Of a stretch of DNA of 64,000 nt, positions 17,802-25,090 are shown piece after piece. The notes under the pieces are model-generated. The model did no database searches, was not told where the DNA came from, and saw only the letters and a list, made by a program, of their open reading frames with translations. The translations under genes were made by a program, and so were the position numbers. The stretch's first letter is position 1; every line of letters starts with the position of its first letter. Location: assembly GCF_030816075.1 (NCBI RefSeq), contig NZ_JAUSXO010000001.1:2046001-2110000 (forward strand), read 5' to 3'. Source of the stretch: Arthrobacter agilis. GTDB taxonomy: Bacteria; Actinomycetota; Actinomycetes; Actinomycetales; Micrococcaceae.

Positions 17802-19442
17802 CTACATCCTCTCCGGCGCGGAGACCCCGAGGAGGTCCAGCCCGTTGGCGAGGACCTGCTGCGTGGCGTTGTTCAGCCACAGGCGCGAGCGGTGCACGTC
17901 CTCGACCGGCGCGTCGCCGAGCGGCGCGACGCGGCACGCGTCGTACCACCGGTGGTAGGTGCCGGCGATGACCTCGAGGTGGCGGGCCACGCGGTGAGGC
18001 TCGCGGAAGGTCGCCGACTGCGCGACGACGCCCGGGAACTGGCCGAGGGCGGCCAGCAGCTCGCCCTCCGTGGGGTGGCCCAGCGAGGCGGCGTCGAAGG
18101 TGCTCGTGTCCACGCCGGCGGAGACGGCGTTGCGGCCGACGGCGTGCGTCCTGGCGTGGGCGTACTGCACGTAGAACACGGGGTTCTCGTTGGTGTTCTT
18201 CCGCAGCAGCTCGGGATCGATGGACATGGCCGAGTCGGCCGGCGAGCGTCCCAGCGAGTAGCGCAGGGCGTCCTTGCCGAGCCAGTCGAGCAGGTCCCGC
18301 AGCTCGATGATGTTGCCGGCGCGCTTGGAGAGCCGGGCGCCGTTCACGGACACCATCTGGCCGATGAGGACCTGGATGTTCTGTTCCATGTCGTCGCCGG
18401 CGCAGGCCGCGATGGCCTTGAGGCGGCCGATATAGCCGTGGTGGTCCGCTCCGAGGAGGTAGATCTTCTCGGGGAAGCCGCGGTCCTTCTTGGAGAGGTA
18501 GTACGCGGCATCGGAGGCGAAGTACGTGGGCTCGCCGTTGGCCCTGATGAGGACGCGGTCCTTGTCGTCGCCGAAGTCGGTGGTGCGGAGCCAGACGGCG
18601 CCGTCCTCGTCGAAGACGTGGCCCTGCTCGCGCAGGCGGTCGACGGCCTGCTCCACGGCGCCGCCGTCGTGCAGCGCCGACTCGGAGAAGAACACGTCGA
18701 AGTGGACGCCGAAGTCCGCCAGCGTCTCCTTGATGTCGGCCATCTGCGCCTCGTAGGCGAGGGCGCGCACGATCGGGAGCGCGGTGTCGTCGTCGAGGTC
18801 CGCCACCTCGGGGCGGCCGGCGAGGACGGTGCGGCCGAGGTCCGCGATGTACTGGCCGGGGTAACCGCCCTCGGGCGTCGGCCGGCCCTTGATGGTCGCG
18901 AGGACGGAGGCCGCGAAGTTGTTCATCTGGGTGCCGGCGTCGTTGATGTAGTACTCCGTGGTCACCTGCGCACCGCTGGCCCGAAGGACGCGCGCGATGG
19001 AGTCGCCGAGAGCGGCCCAGCGCGTGTGGGCCAGGTGCAGCGGGCCCGTCGGGTTGGCCGACACGAACTCCATGTTGATGGTGTGGCCCGCGAGCGCCTC
19101 GTTGGTGCCGTAGGCGGGGCCGGCCTCGACGATCGTGCGGGCCAGCTCGCCCGCCGCGCCGGCGTCGAGCGTGATGTTCAGGAAGCCGGGACCGGCGATG
19201 TCCACTGCCTTGACGCCGTCGATGCCCGCCAGGCGGTCGCTGAGGAGCTGCGCGAAGTCGCGCGGGTTCATGCCCGCCTTCTTGCCGAGCTGCAGGGCGA
19301 TGTTCGTGGCCCAGTCCCCGTGGTCCCGGTTCTTCGGTCGCTCCACGCGCACCTCCGAGGGGAGGTCGATGTGCAGGTCGCCCGCCTCGACGGCGGCCTT
19401 CAGGCAGGCGGAAATTGCGGCAGAGAGTTCTTCGGGAGTCAC
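17802..19442 (-). CDS. argS: Arginyl-tRNA synthetase
   Basis: A 546-residue class I synthetase. The N-terminal Arg-tRNA additional domain spans about 1-100. The HIGH signature appears as HLAH at 136-139 within SANPTGPLHLAHTRW, and the KMSKS region as GARLSKRAGN near 358, a common degenerate form in ArgRS. The C-terminal DALR anticodon domain follows. It heads the argS-lysA-hom-thrC-thrB operon, a pairing known in corynebacteria to give coordinated arginine/lysine control. The start ATG lies at the end of a 233-base divergent region. Confidence 0.95.
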   Translation of the reverse strand: MTPEELSAAISACLKAAVEAGDLHIDLPSEVRVERPKNRDHGDWATNIALQLGKKAGMNPRDFAQLLSDRLAGIDGVKAVDIAGPGFLNITLDAGAAGELARTIVEAGPAYGTNEALAGHTINMEFVSANPTGPLHLAHTRWAALGDSIARVLRASGAQVTTEYYINDAGTQMNNFAASVLATIKGRPTPEGGYPGQYIADLGRTVLAGRPEVADLDDDTALPIVRALAYEAQMADIKETLADFGVHFDVFFSESALHDGGAVEQAVDRLREQGHVFDEDGAVWLRTTDFGDDKDRVLIRANGEPTYFASDAAYYLSKKDRGFPEKIYLLGADHHGYIGRLKAIAACAGDDMEQNIQVLIGQMVSVNGARLSKRAGNIIELRDLLDWLGKDALRYSLGRSPADSAMSIDPELLRKNTNENPVFYVQYAHARTHAVGRNAVSAGVDTSTFDAASLGHPTEGELLAALGQFPGVVAQSATFREPHRVARHLEVIAGTYHRWYDACRVAPLGDAPVEDVHRSRLWLNNATQQVLANGLDLLGVSAPERM

Positions 19443-19577
19443 CCGTCCAGCATACCGGCGCGGACCTCCGCGCCCTGCTTCGCGTGACGCGGTCGGCAGC
19501 GGCGGTGACGGCTGGGCCCGGTGGGCCCTCGTGCTCCTGCGGGAGTCCCTCGTCCTGGGGGAAACGAATCGTGCGGC

Positions 19578-19603
19578 GGAACGTTGGACGATGCAGGTAC
19601 GTT
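19578..19603 (+). promoter_or_regulatory. Candidate SigR-type promoter before the flavin module
   Basis: GGAAC at 19578-19582 is followed after exactly 18 bases by GTT at 19601-19603, close to the SigR/SigH consensus GGAAT-N18-GTT. Transcription would start near 19610, giving a leader of about 66 nt before the lipoprotein gene. A perfect match to the same consensus precedes sigR in this window. The fifth base differs, and a match this short can arise by chance. Confidence 0.45.
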
Positions 19604-19675
19604 GGTTCGAGCTTCAACCTTCCCTCGGTGTCCGGCCCCCGGCCCCCGTCCCGGCGATCTCCCCAGGAGCACCCC

Positions 19676-20227
19676 GTGAGCGCACGCCCCCACACCCTTC
19701 CCGCTGCAGCGACCCGTTCCGCCGGGTCCCCCCTGCCCCGCCGGGTCCTGACGGCCCTCGCCGCGGTCTCGATCCTCGGCGCCGCGGGCTGCGCGGGTGC
19801 GGAGGCCGAGCCGCCCGCGCCCGGGTCGCAGGCGGGGGCACCGTCGGAGGCACCGTCGGAGGCACCGTCGGAGGCACCGTCGGGCACGGGACCGGCGGCG
19901 GGCGACACGGGCGCTGACGCCTCGGGTGCGTCCTACAGGGACGGCACCTACACGGAGACCGGCTCGTACCAGTCCCCGGCCGGCCGGGAGGAGGTGGGCG
20001 TGACGATCACGCTGGAGGCCGACGTCGTCACCGCCGTGGAGGTGGAGCCCATGCCCGACAACCCGACCACCACCATCTACCAGGAGCGGTTCGCAGGCGG
20101 CATCTCGGACGCGATCGTGGGCCGGAAGCTCGACGATCTCGCCGTCGACAAGGTGGCCGGGTCCTCCCTCACGAGCGGCGGCTTCAACGAGGCGACCGGC
20201 AAGATCAAGAGCGAAGCCCGGCTCTAG
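19676..20227 (+). CDS. FMN-binding-domain lipoprotein (RnfG/NqrC-like), redox
   Basis: A 183-residue secreted lipoprotein. After an Arg-containing N-terminus and hydrophobic stretch, a lipobox-like GAAGC ends at Cys39. A Pro/Ala/Ser linker with four APSE units follows, then an FMN_bind domain from about 85. The family carries FMN covalently on a Thr in a SGAT-type motif, attached by ApbE. Here the aligned stretch AGSSLTS (161-167) has Ser164 at that position. The GTG start has AGGAG seven bases upstream. The gene is followed by apbE and a membrane flavoreductase, so it is probably the extracytoplasmic electron acceptor of that chain. Confidence 0.8.
   Translation: MSARPHTLPAAATRSAGSPLPRRVLTALAAVSILGAAGCAGAEAEPPAPGSQAGAPSEAPSEAPSEAPSGTGPAAGDTGADASGASYRDGTYTETGSYQSPAGREEVGVTITLEADVVTAVEVEPMPDNPTTTIYQERFAGGISDAIVGRKLDDLAVDKVAGSSLTSGGFNEATGKIKSEARL
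19837..19884. repeat. Tandem 12-bp repeat in the lipoprotein linker
   Basis: Four copies of GCACCGTCGGAG (last one diverging at its end) encode the APSE repeats between the lipidated Cys and the FMN-binding domain. The number of copies can change without shifting the frame and would set linker length. Confidence 0.8.
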
Positions 20228-20236
20228 GGCGGTACC

Positions 20237-21097
20237 GTGGCGGACTCCTTCAGCTTCGAGGCGATCGGCACCCGCTGGCGTGTCGACAGTCGCGCGCCGC
20301 TCCCGGCCGGGCAGCGCGCCGGGCTGCTGCAGCTCGCCGGCGAGTACGACGCCCTCTATTCGCGCTTCCGCGCCGACTCCGGCGTCACAGCCCTCGCCGC
20401 CGCCGGAGGCAGCCTTCCCCTGCCCGGCCACGGCGCCGCGCTGGGCCGGCTCCTGCGCACCCTCTACGACGTGACCGGCGGCGGGGTCTCGCCGCTCGTC
20501 GGCGAGCGCCTCGCGGCCCTGGGCTACGATGCCGCGTACTCGTTCGTCCCCACGGCGGCGCCCGCGCCCTCCCGCGCCTGGGACGGCCTGCTGGACTGGA
20601 CGGACGACGGCGTCACCCTGAGCGCGCCCGCCCTCCTCGACGTGGGCGCCGCGGGCAAGGGCCAGCTCGTCGACCTGATGCTGGAGTACCTCCTGGCCGC
20701 GGGCCACGAGGAGGTGATCGTCGACGCGAGCGGCGACATGCGGCGTGCCGGCGCCGGGACCATCACGGTCGGGCTCGAGCATCCCTATGATCCGTCGTCG
20801 GCCATCGGCACGGTGCCCCTCGGAGTCGGGGCGTTGTGCGCCTCGGCGTCCAACCGCCGGGTGTGGGGTGACGGGCTGCACCACGTCCTCGATGCCCGGA
20901 CGGGCCGCTGCGTCGACACCGTCGTCGCCACGTGGGTCCTCGCCGAGGACGCGATGACCGCCGACGGCCTGTGCACCGCCCTGTTCGTCGCGGACCCGGC
21001 CGACCTCGGCCGGGCCTTCGGCTTCGACTACGTCCTCGTGTACTCGGACGGGCGCGCCCGCTCGTCCGCCGCACTCCAAGGAGCCCTGTTCCCATGA
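20237..21097 (+). CDS. apbE: FAD:protein FMN transferase (ApbE family)
   Basis: A 286-residue flavin transferase that attaches FMN from FAD to Thr/Ser of flavin-carrier proteins. Family features seen are LLDVGAAGKGQLVDLM (the DxGxxxKG Mg/FAD site), VDASGDMR, HHVLDARTGRCVD and EDAMTADGLCTALFV with the metal-binding acidic and Thr positions. It is short, and begins directly with the mature fold (FSFEAIGTRW), without a signal peptide or lipobox. Typical ApbE proteins are exported. It sits between its likely substrate and the membrane reductase and shares an ATGA overlap with the latter. The start is GTG. Confidence 0.88.
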   Translation: MADSFSFEAIGTRWRVDSRAPLPAGQRAGLLQLAGEYDALYSRFRADSGVTALAAAGGSLPLPGHGAALGRLLRTLYDVTGGGVSPLVGERLAALGYDAAYSFVPTAAPAPSRAWDGLLDWTDDGVTLSAPALLDVGAAGKGQLVDLMLEYLLAAGHEEVIVDASGDMRRAGAGTITVGLEHPYDPSSAIGTVPLGVGALCASASNRRVWGDGLHHVLDARTGRCVDTVVATWVLAEDAMTADGLCTALFVADPADLGRAFGFDYVLVYSDGRARSSAALQGALFP

Positions 21098-22605
21098 CCG
21101 CAGCACTCGACGGCCTGCTGGGCCGCGTGACCATGTACCGGCTGACGCTGATCGTCCTCCTGGTCCTGACCCTCGAGGCGTTCGCCCTGTCACTCGCGGG
21201 CCTCCTCGCCTACCCGCCCGCCGAGCTCGGCGGCTCGCTCCTCGCCGCGGTCGGGGGGACGATCATCGGCACCCGCGTGATGGCGCTCATCCTGCGGCTC
21301 CGCCCGCACAGTGAGTCCTCCCTCATCACCGGCCTGATCGTGTTCCTCATCATGTTCCCGTCCGCCACCGCCGCCGGGCTCGGCGGCGTCCTCGTCGCCG
21401 GTGCCGCGGCCGGCGCGTCGAAGTTCCTCCTGGCCTTCCGGGGACGGCACATCTTCAATCCCGCCGCGACGGGCGCCGTCGTCGCCACGCTGCTCGGCGT
21501 CGGTGCAGCCGCGTGGTGGGTCGCGAACGCCTACATGCTGCCCGTCGTCGCGGTGGGGGCCGCCCTGCTCCTGTACCGCACCCGGAAGCTGGCCATGGGA
21601 GCCGTGTTCCTCGTCGTGGCGCTCGGGATCCTGCTGGCGGGCCTGGTGCAGGGCGGCATGGCACCCGGCGCCGGCCTGCAGCTCGTCCTGACGTCCTACC
21701 CCGTGCTGTTCCTGCTCGGGTTCATGCTGACCGAACCGCTCACCCTCCCCCCGCTGCGCTGGCAGCAGTGGCTCTTCGCGGCGATCGTCGCCGCCGTGTT
21801 CGCGCTCCAGCTGTCGGCCGGGCCGGTGTTCCTCGGCCCGGAGTTCGCCCTGGTGATCGGCAACGCCGTGGCGTTCCTGATGGGACAGCGGCGGGGCGTG
21901 CGGCTGTCCTTCACGGGGTCGCGGCGGCTCACCCCGACCAGCACCGAACTCGTGTTCGCCCCGGCGAAGCCCGTACGCTTCCGGGCCGGCCAGTACATGG
22001 AGCTGAGCATGCCGCACCGGGGGGCGGACAGCCGCGGCAGCCGGCGGGTCTTCAGCATCACCTCCGCACCCCAGCAGGGCGACGCCGTCACCTTCGGGCT
22101 GCGGACCACCGGGTCCGGGAGCTCGTTCAAGAAGGCCCTGCTCGACCTGCCGAAGGACGCGCAGGTCACCGGGACGCTCGTGGGTGGCGACTTCTTCCTG
22201 CCGCGGGACCCGTCCGTCCCGCTGCTGCTCGCCGCAGGGGGCATCGGCGTGACGCCGTTCCTCAGCCAGCTCAGGGACCTCGCCGCCCGCGGGGAGACCC
22301 GCGACGTCGTCCTCGTGTACGTGGTGCGGGACGAGCAGGAGATCGCCTTCCGCGACGAACTGGCCGACCTCGGCACCCGCGTGGTGCTCTTCCTGCCCAC
22401 CGCGGACGGTGTCCCCCCGCTGCCCGGCACGTGGACCTACGCGGGGGCGGATGCGTCGGCCGAGGACCTCCTGGCCGCCGTCCCGGATCTCGGCAGGCGC
22501 AGGGTGCTCGTCTCGGGCTCACCCCGGTTCATCGGCGACTTCCGCGCCGCGGTGCGCTCGGCGGGCGTGTCCCGGGTGACGACGGACGCCTTCCTGGGCT
22601 ACTGA
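21094..22605 (+). CDS. RnfD/NqrB-like membrane domain fused to ferredoxin-NADP reductase domain
   Basis: A 503-residue protein in two parts. Residues 1-270 carry about nine membrane helices with HIFNPAATG near 119-127, reminiscent of the FNPA stretch of RnfD/NqrB. Residues 270-503 form a flavoreductase: FAD-binding FRAGQYMEL and RRVFSITSAP, NAD(P)-binding LLLAAGGIGVTPFLSQL near 378-394, and SGSPRFIGDF near the end. The likely role is to take electrons from cytosolic NAD(P)H through the membrane to the flavin lipoprotein upstream. The SGAT flavinylation motif of true RnfD/NqrB is not seen. ATG overlaps the apbE stop. Confidence 0.8.
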   Translation: MTAALDGLLGRVTMYRLTLIVLLVLTLEAFALSLAGLLAYPPAELGGSLLAAVGGTIIGTRVMALILRLRPHSESSLITGLIVFLIMFPSATAAGLGGVLVAGAAAGASKFLLAFRGRHIFNPAATGAVVATLLGVGAAAWWVANAYMLPVVAVGAALLLYRTRKLAMGAVFLVVALGILLAGLVQGGMAPGAGLQLVLTSYPVLFLLGFMLTEPLTLPPLRWQQWLFAAIVAAVFALQLSAGPVFLGPEFALVIGNAVAFLMGQRRGVRLSFTGSRRLTPTSTELVFAPAKPVRFRAGQYMELSMPHRGADSRGSRRVFSITSAPQQGDAVTFGLRTTGSGSSFKKALLDLPKDAQVTGTLVGGDFFLPRDPSVPLLLAAGGIGVTPFLSQLRDLAARGETRDVVLVYVVRDEQEIAFRDELADLGTRVVLFLPTADGVPPLPGTWTYAGADASAEDLLAAVPDLGRRRVLVSGSPRFIGDFRAAVRSAGVSRVTTDAFLGY

Positions 22606-22695
22606 CCCCCGCGCGGGCGGCCCCGGCGTTTTCCCGAGCCGGGCTCACCTGCTAAGCTCTACGAGTCCCTAACGGGCACGGGAACCACCGTGTCT

Positions 22696-22768
22696 GCCTT
22701 CGTAGCTCAGGGGATAGAGCGTCTGCCTCCGGAGCAGAAGGTCGTAGGTTCGAATCCTATCGAGGGCA
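22696..22768 (+). tRNA. tRNA-Arg (anticodon CCG)
   Basis: A 73-nt cloverleaf. The acceptor stem GCCTTCG pairs with CGAGGGC (one G-U), D stem GCTC/GAGC, anticodon stem TCTGC/GCAGA with loop CTCCGGA (anticodon CCG at 22729-22731), T stem GTAGG/CCTAT with loop TTCGAAT, and discriminator A at 22768. CCA is not encoded. It decodes CGG. A plausible -10 (TAAGCT) lies about 40 bases upstream. Confidence 0.97.
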
Positions 22769-22789
22769 CCCCGACTCACGCAGAGTCCA

Positions 22790-22827
22790 CCGCCGTCGGC
22801 CATCAGGCCGGCGGCGGTTCTGCTTTT
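22790..22827 (+). terminator. Intrinsic terminator after tRNA-Arg
   Basis: Arms at 22790-22801 and 22806-22817 form a 12-bp stem (one G-U) with loop ATCA, followed by TTCTGCTTTT. A possible -10 (TAGGCT, 22830-22835) for the downstream operon follows directly, about 50 bases before the DUF4129 gene. Confidence 0.8.
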
Positions 22828-22884
22828 GGTAGGCTCACCAGCACGCGGCCCTCGGACCGCACTGGCACCGACGACGGGGGAGGC

Positions 22885-23619
22885 GTGGCGACGAAGGCGT
22901 GGCCCCGGCGCGCGGCATCGGCCGGCCCCGCCGTCCTGACCGTGATCATGCTGGTCCTCGCCGTGCTCGCGGCCGCGTTCATGGGGGACTTCTCGGCCGA
23001 CCCCGTGGTGGAACCTCCCGCCGCCGTCCGGCAGCAGGACGCCGTACCCGCCCCGACGGCCACCGCCACCCCCGCCCCCCTGCCCGACGGCGAGCGCCTC
23101 GAGATCGGCGGCGACTGGGCCGTGGCGGCGCTGCTGGTCCTGGGCATGGCCGCGCTCGCGCTCCTGCTGAGGTTCCTGCTGCGGTTCCGTGCCCTCCGGG
23201 AGGCCGAGGACGGCCTGCTGGAGCAGACCGGCCTCCAGCAGCAGGACACCTCCGCGCTCGCGCCCCACGTCCTGCCGGCCTGGACGGACGCCTCGCGCGC
23301 CCTGCTGGCCGGAGCGGACACCTCGGACGCCGTCATCCGGTGCTGGCTCGACTTCGAGCGCCTCTGCGCGGCGGCAGGCATCGCGCGAACACCGGCCCAG
23401 ACCACGTCGGACTTCGCCGCGACCGCCGCCACCGCCCTCACCCTGCCGCTGCCGCCGCTGGCGACCCTCACCCGCCTCTACCAGCGCGCCCGGTTCGGCA
23501 GGAGCGGCACCGGGGGCCGCCCGAGCCTGGGGCAGGACGACCGGGAGCTCGCTCTCGGCGCCATCCGGGAGCTCTCGGCGGTCCTCCCCTCCCCCCGCAC
23601 CGGAGCGGACGCCCCGTGA
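22885..23619 (+). CDS. DUF4129-domain membrane protein
   Basis: A 244-residue protein with a membrane helix at about 15-33, a Pro/Ala/Thr-rich extracytoplasmic stretch, a second helix at about 75-95, and a cytoplasmic C-terminal DUF4129 region (VIRCWLDFERLCAAAGI, then TLTRLYQRARFG). DUF4129 is usually found next to transglutaminase-like, DUF58 and MoxR proteins. Four further overlapping genes follow here. The GTG start with GGGGGAGG close upstream is tentative because the spacing is short. Function of the family is not established. Confidence 0.75.
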   Translation: MATKAWPRRAASAGPAVLTVIMLVLAVLAAAFMGDFSADPVVEPPAAVRQQDAVPAPTATATPAPLPDGERLEIGGDWAVAALLVLGMAALALLLRFLLRFRALREAEDGLLEQTGLQQQDTSALAPHVLPAWTDASRALLAGADTSDAVIRCWLDFERLCAAAGIARTPAQTTSDFAATAATALTLPLPPLATLTRLYQRARFGRSGTGGRPSLGQDDRELALGAIRELSAVLPSPRTGADAP

Positions 23620-24074
23620 AGCGCTCCGCCTGGGTCATCACCGCCGTCCTGGTCGCCCTCGCCCTCGTCGCGGGGTGGTTCTTCGGCCTCGACGCCCGGC
23701 ACGCCACGGCCCTCGCCGGAGCCGCGGTCGCGGCCGGCATCGCGAACGGACTCCTCGAAGCCGTCGACGTCCGGCGCGCCGTCCTCCCGCCGCTGCCCGG
23801 CCCGGCCCTCGGGCTCGCCGACCTGCACGCGCTCGAATTCTCGCTGGCCTCGTCGGAACCCGGCACCCGCGCGGTCCTCGAGGTGCACCGGCTCGCCGTC
23901 GCAGCGGCGGAGGCCCGTCCGGACGCTCCACGCAGCGACGCGCTCCGAGCCTTCACCGCCCGGTCCTCCCCCCTCCCCCTGACCTCCCGCGACCTGCGCG
24001 CCGTCCTCGACGAACTCGAAGCGCTCGTCCTCACCCCGGGCCCGCCGCCCGCCCACCGCCAGGAGACCCCATGA
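23616..24074 (+). CDS. Small membrane protein of the MoxR-DUF58 operon
   Basis: A 152-residue protein with two N-terminal membrane helices (about 5-22 and 28-46) and a soluble Ala/Leu-rich C-terminal region. The GTG start overlaps the stop of the DUF4129 gene (GTGA), and its own stop overlaps the moxR start (ATGA). I recognise no named domain. Its position between DUF4129 and MoxR suggests a membrane partner of that system. Confidence 0.75.
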   Translation: MKRSAWVITAVLVALALVAGWFFGLDARHATALAGAAVAAGIANGLLEAVDVRRAVLPPLPGPALGLADLHALEFSLASSEPGTRAVLEVHRLAVAAAEARPDAPRSDALRAFTARSSPLPLTSRDLRAVLDELEALVLTPGPPPAHRQETP

Positions 24075-25090
24075 ACACCCCCGATCGCAACGGGTCCGCC
24101 GCCGCACCGGCCGGCCGGCCCACCCGGCAGTCCGGGCCGGAGGAGGCCGCCCGGGTGGGCCGGGAGGTCCTCGACCGGACGGGCACCGTCGTCGTCGGCG
24201 CGGAAGAAGCACTGCGCCTGGCGCTCGCGGCGGTCCTCGCCGGCGGCCACGTGCTCTTCGAGGACCTTCCCGGGCTCGGCAAGACCCTCGCGGCCAAGAC
24301 CCTCGCCCAGGCGCTCGGCCTGGACTTCCGCCGCCTGCAGTTCACCCCCGACCTCCTGCCCTCGGACGTCACCGGGTCCTCCATCTTCAACCCGGCCACC
24401 CGCGAGTTCGAGTTCAGTCCGGGGCCGATCTTCGCAGGGCTGTTCCTCGCCGACGAGATCAACAGGACATCCCCGAAGACGCAGTCCGCACTGCTGGAGG
24501 CCATGGCGGAGGCGCAGGTGTCGGTGGAGGGCACCACCCTCCCGCTGCAGCGCCCCTTCCACGTCTTCGCGACCTCCAACCCGATCGAGTTCGAGGGCAC
24601 CTATCCGCTGCCCGAGGCGCAGCTGGACCGCTTCCTGGTCCGCCTCCGCTTCGGCTACCCCGCCGCCGGCGGGGAGCAGGACATCATCGCGCGGCGCATC
24701 GCCCGGCGGCAGGACGAGACCCGGGTGGCGAACGTGACGACGGCGCACGAACTGCTGCGCCTGCAGGAAGCGGTCGAGACCGTGGGCGTCGACGCCGACG
24801 TCATCGACTACGCGGTGCGCCTCACCGCGGCGACCCGCCGCCACCCCGACGTCGAGGTGGGCGCCTCGCCGCGCGGCTCCCAGGGCCTCGTCCTGCTCGG
24901 TCGTGCCCTCGCGGTCCTCGACCGGCGCACCTTCGTCCTCCCCGAGGACATCCAGGAGGGCGCCGTGGCGGTCCTCGCCCACCGGCTCACGCTGACGCCG
25001 ACGTCCTGGGCGCAGGGGGTCGCCGCCGAGCGCGTGGTGCGGGATGTGCTGGCCGAGGTGCCCACCCCGTCGACCGTGCCCCATGGTTAG
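24071..25090 (+). CDS. MoxR-family AAA+ ATPase
   Basis: A 339-residue MoxR-type AAA+ chaperone. Seen are Walker A EDLPGLGKTLAAK at about 63-75, Walker B GLFLADEINR near 124-133, SNPIEFEGTYPLPEAQLDRF typical of the subfamily, and the C-terminal AAA lid with GASPRGSQGLVLL. MoxR proteins help fold, activate or insert metal into partner complexes, which often include DUF58/VWA-like proteins. It overlaps the preceding small gene by four bases and the DUF58 gene by eight. Confidence 0.92.
   Translation: MNTPDRNGSAAAPAGRPTRQSGPEEAARVGREVLDRTGTVVVGAEEALRLALAAVLAGGHVLFEDLPGLGKTLAAKTLAQALGLDFRRLQFTPDLLPSDVTGSSIFNPATREFEFSPGPIFAGLFLADEINRTSPKTQSALLEAMAEAQVSVEGTTLPLQRPFHVFATSNPIEFEGTYPLPEAQLDRFLVRLRFGYPAAGGEQDIIARRIARRQDETRVANVTTAHELLRLQEAVETVGVDADVIDYAVRLTAATRRHPDVEVGASPRGSQGLVLLGRALAVLDRRTFVLPEDIQEGAVAVLAHRLTLTPTSWAQGVAAERVVRDVLAEVPTPSTVPHG

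Noticed and set aside
19837-19888. Short regularly spaced repeats considered as a CRISPR-like array
   Set aside because: They are contiguous 12-bp in-frame repeats coding for APSE units, with no spacers.
22690-22884. Extension of the DUF4129 protein back into the tRNA gene
   Set aside because: The frame is open through tRNA-Arg and its terminator, but those are well-supported non-coding features; the start must lie after 22827.
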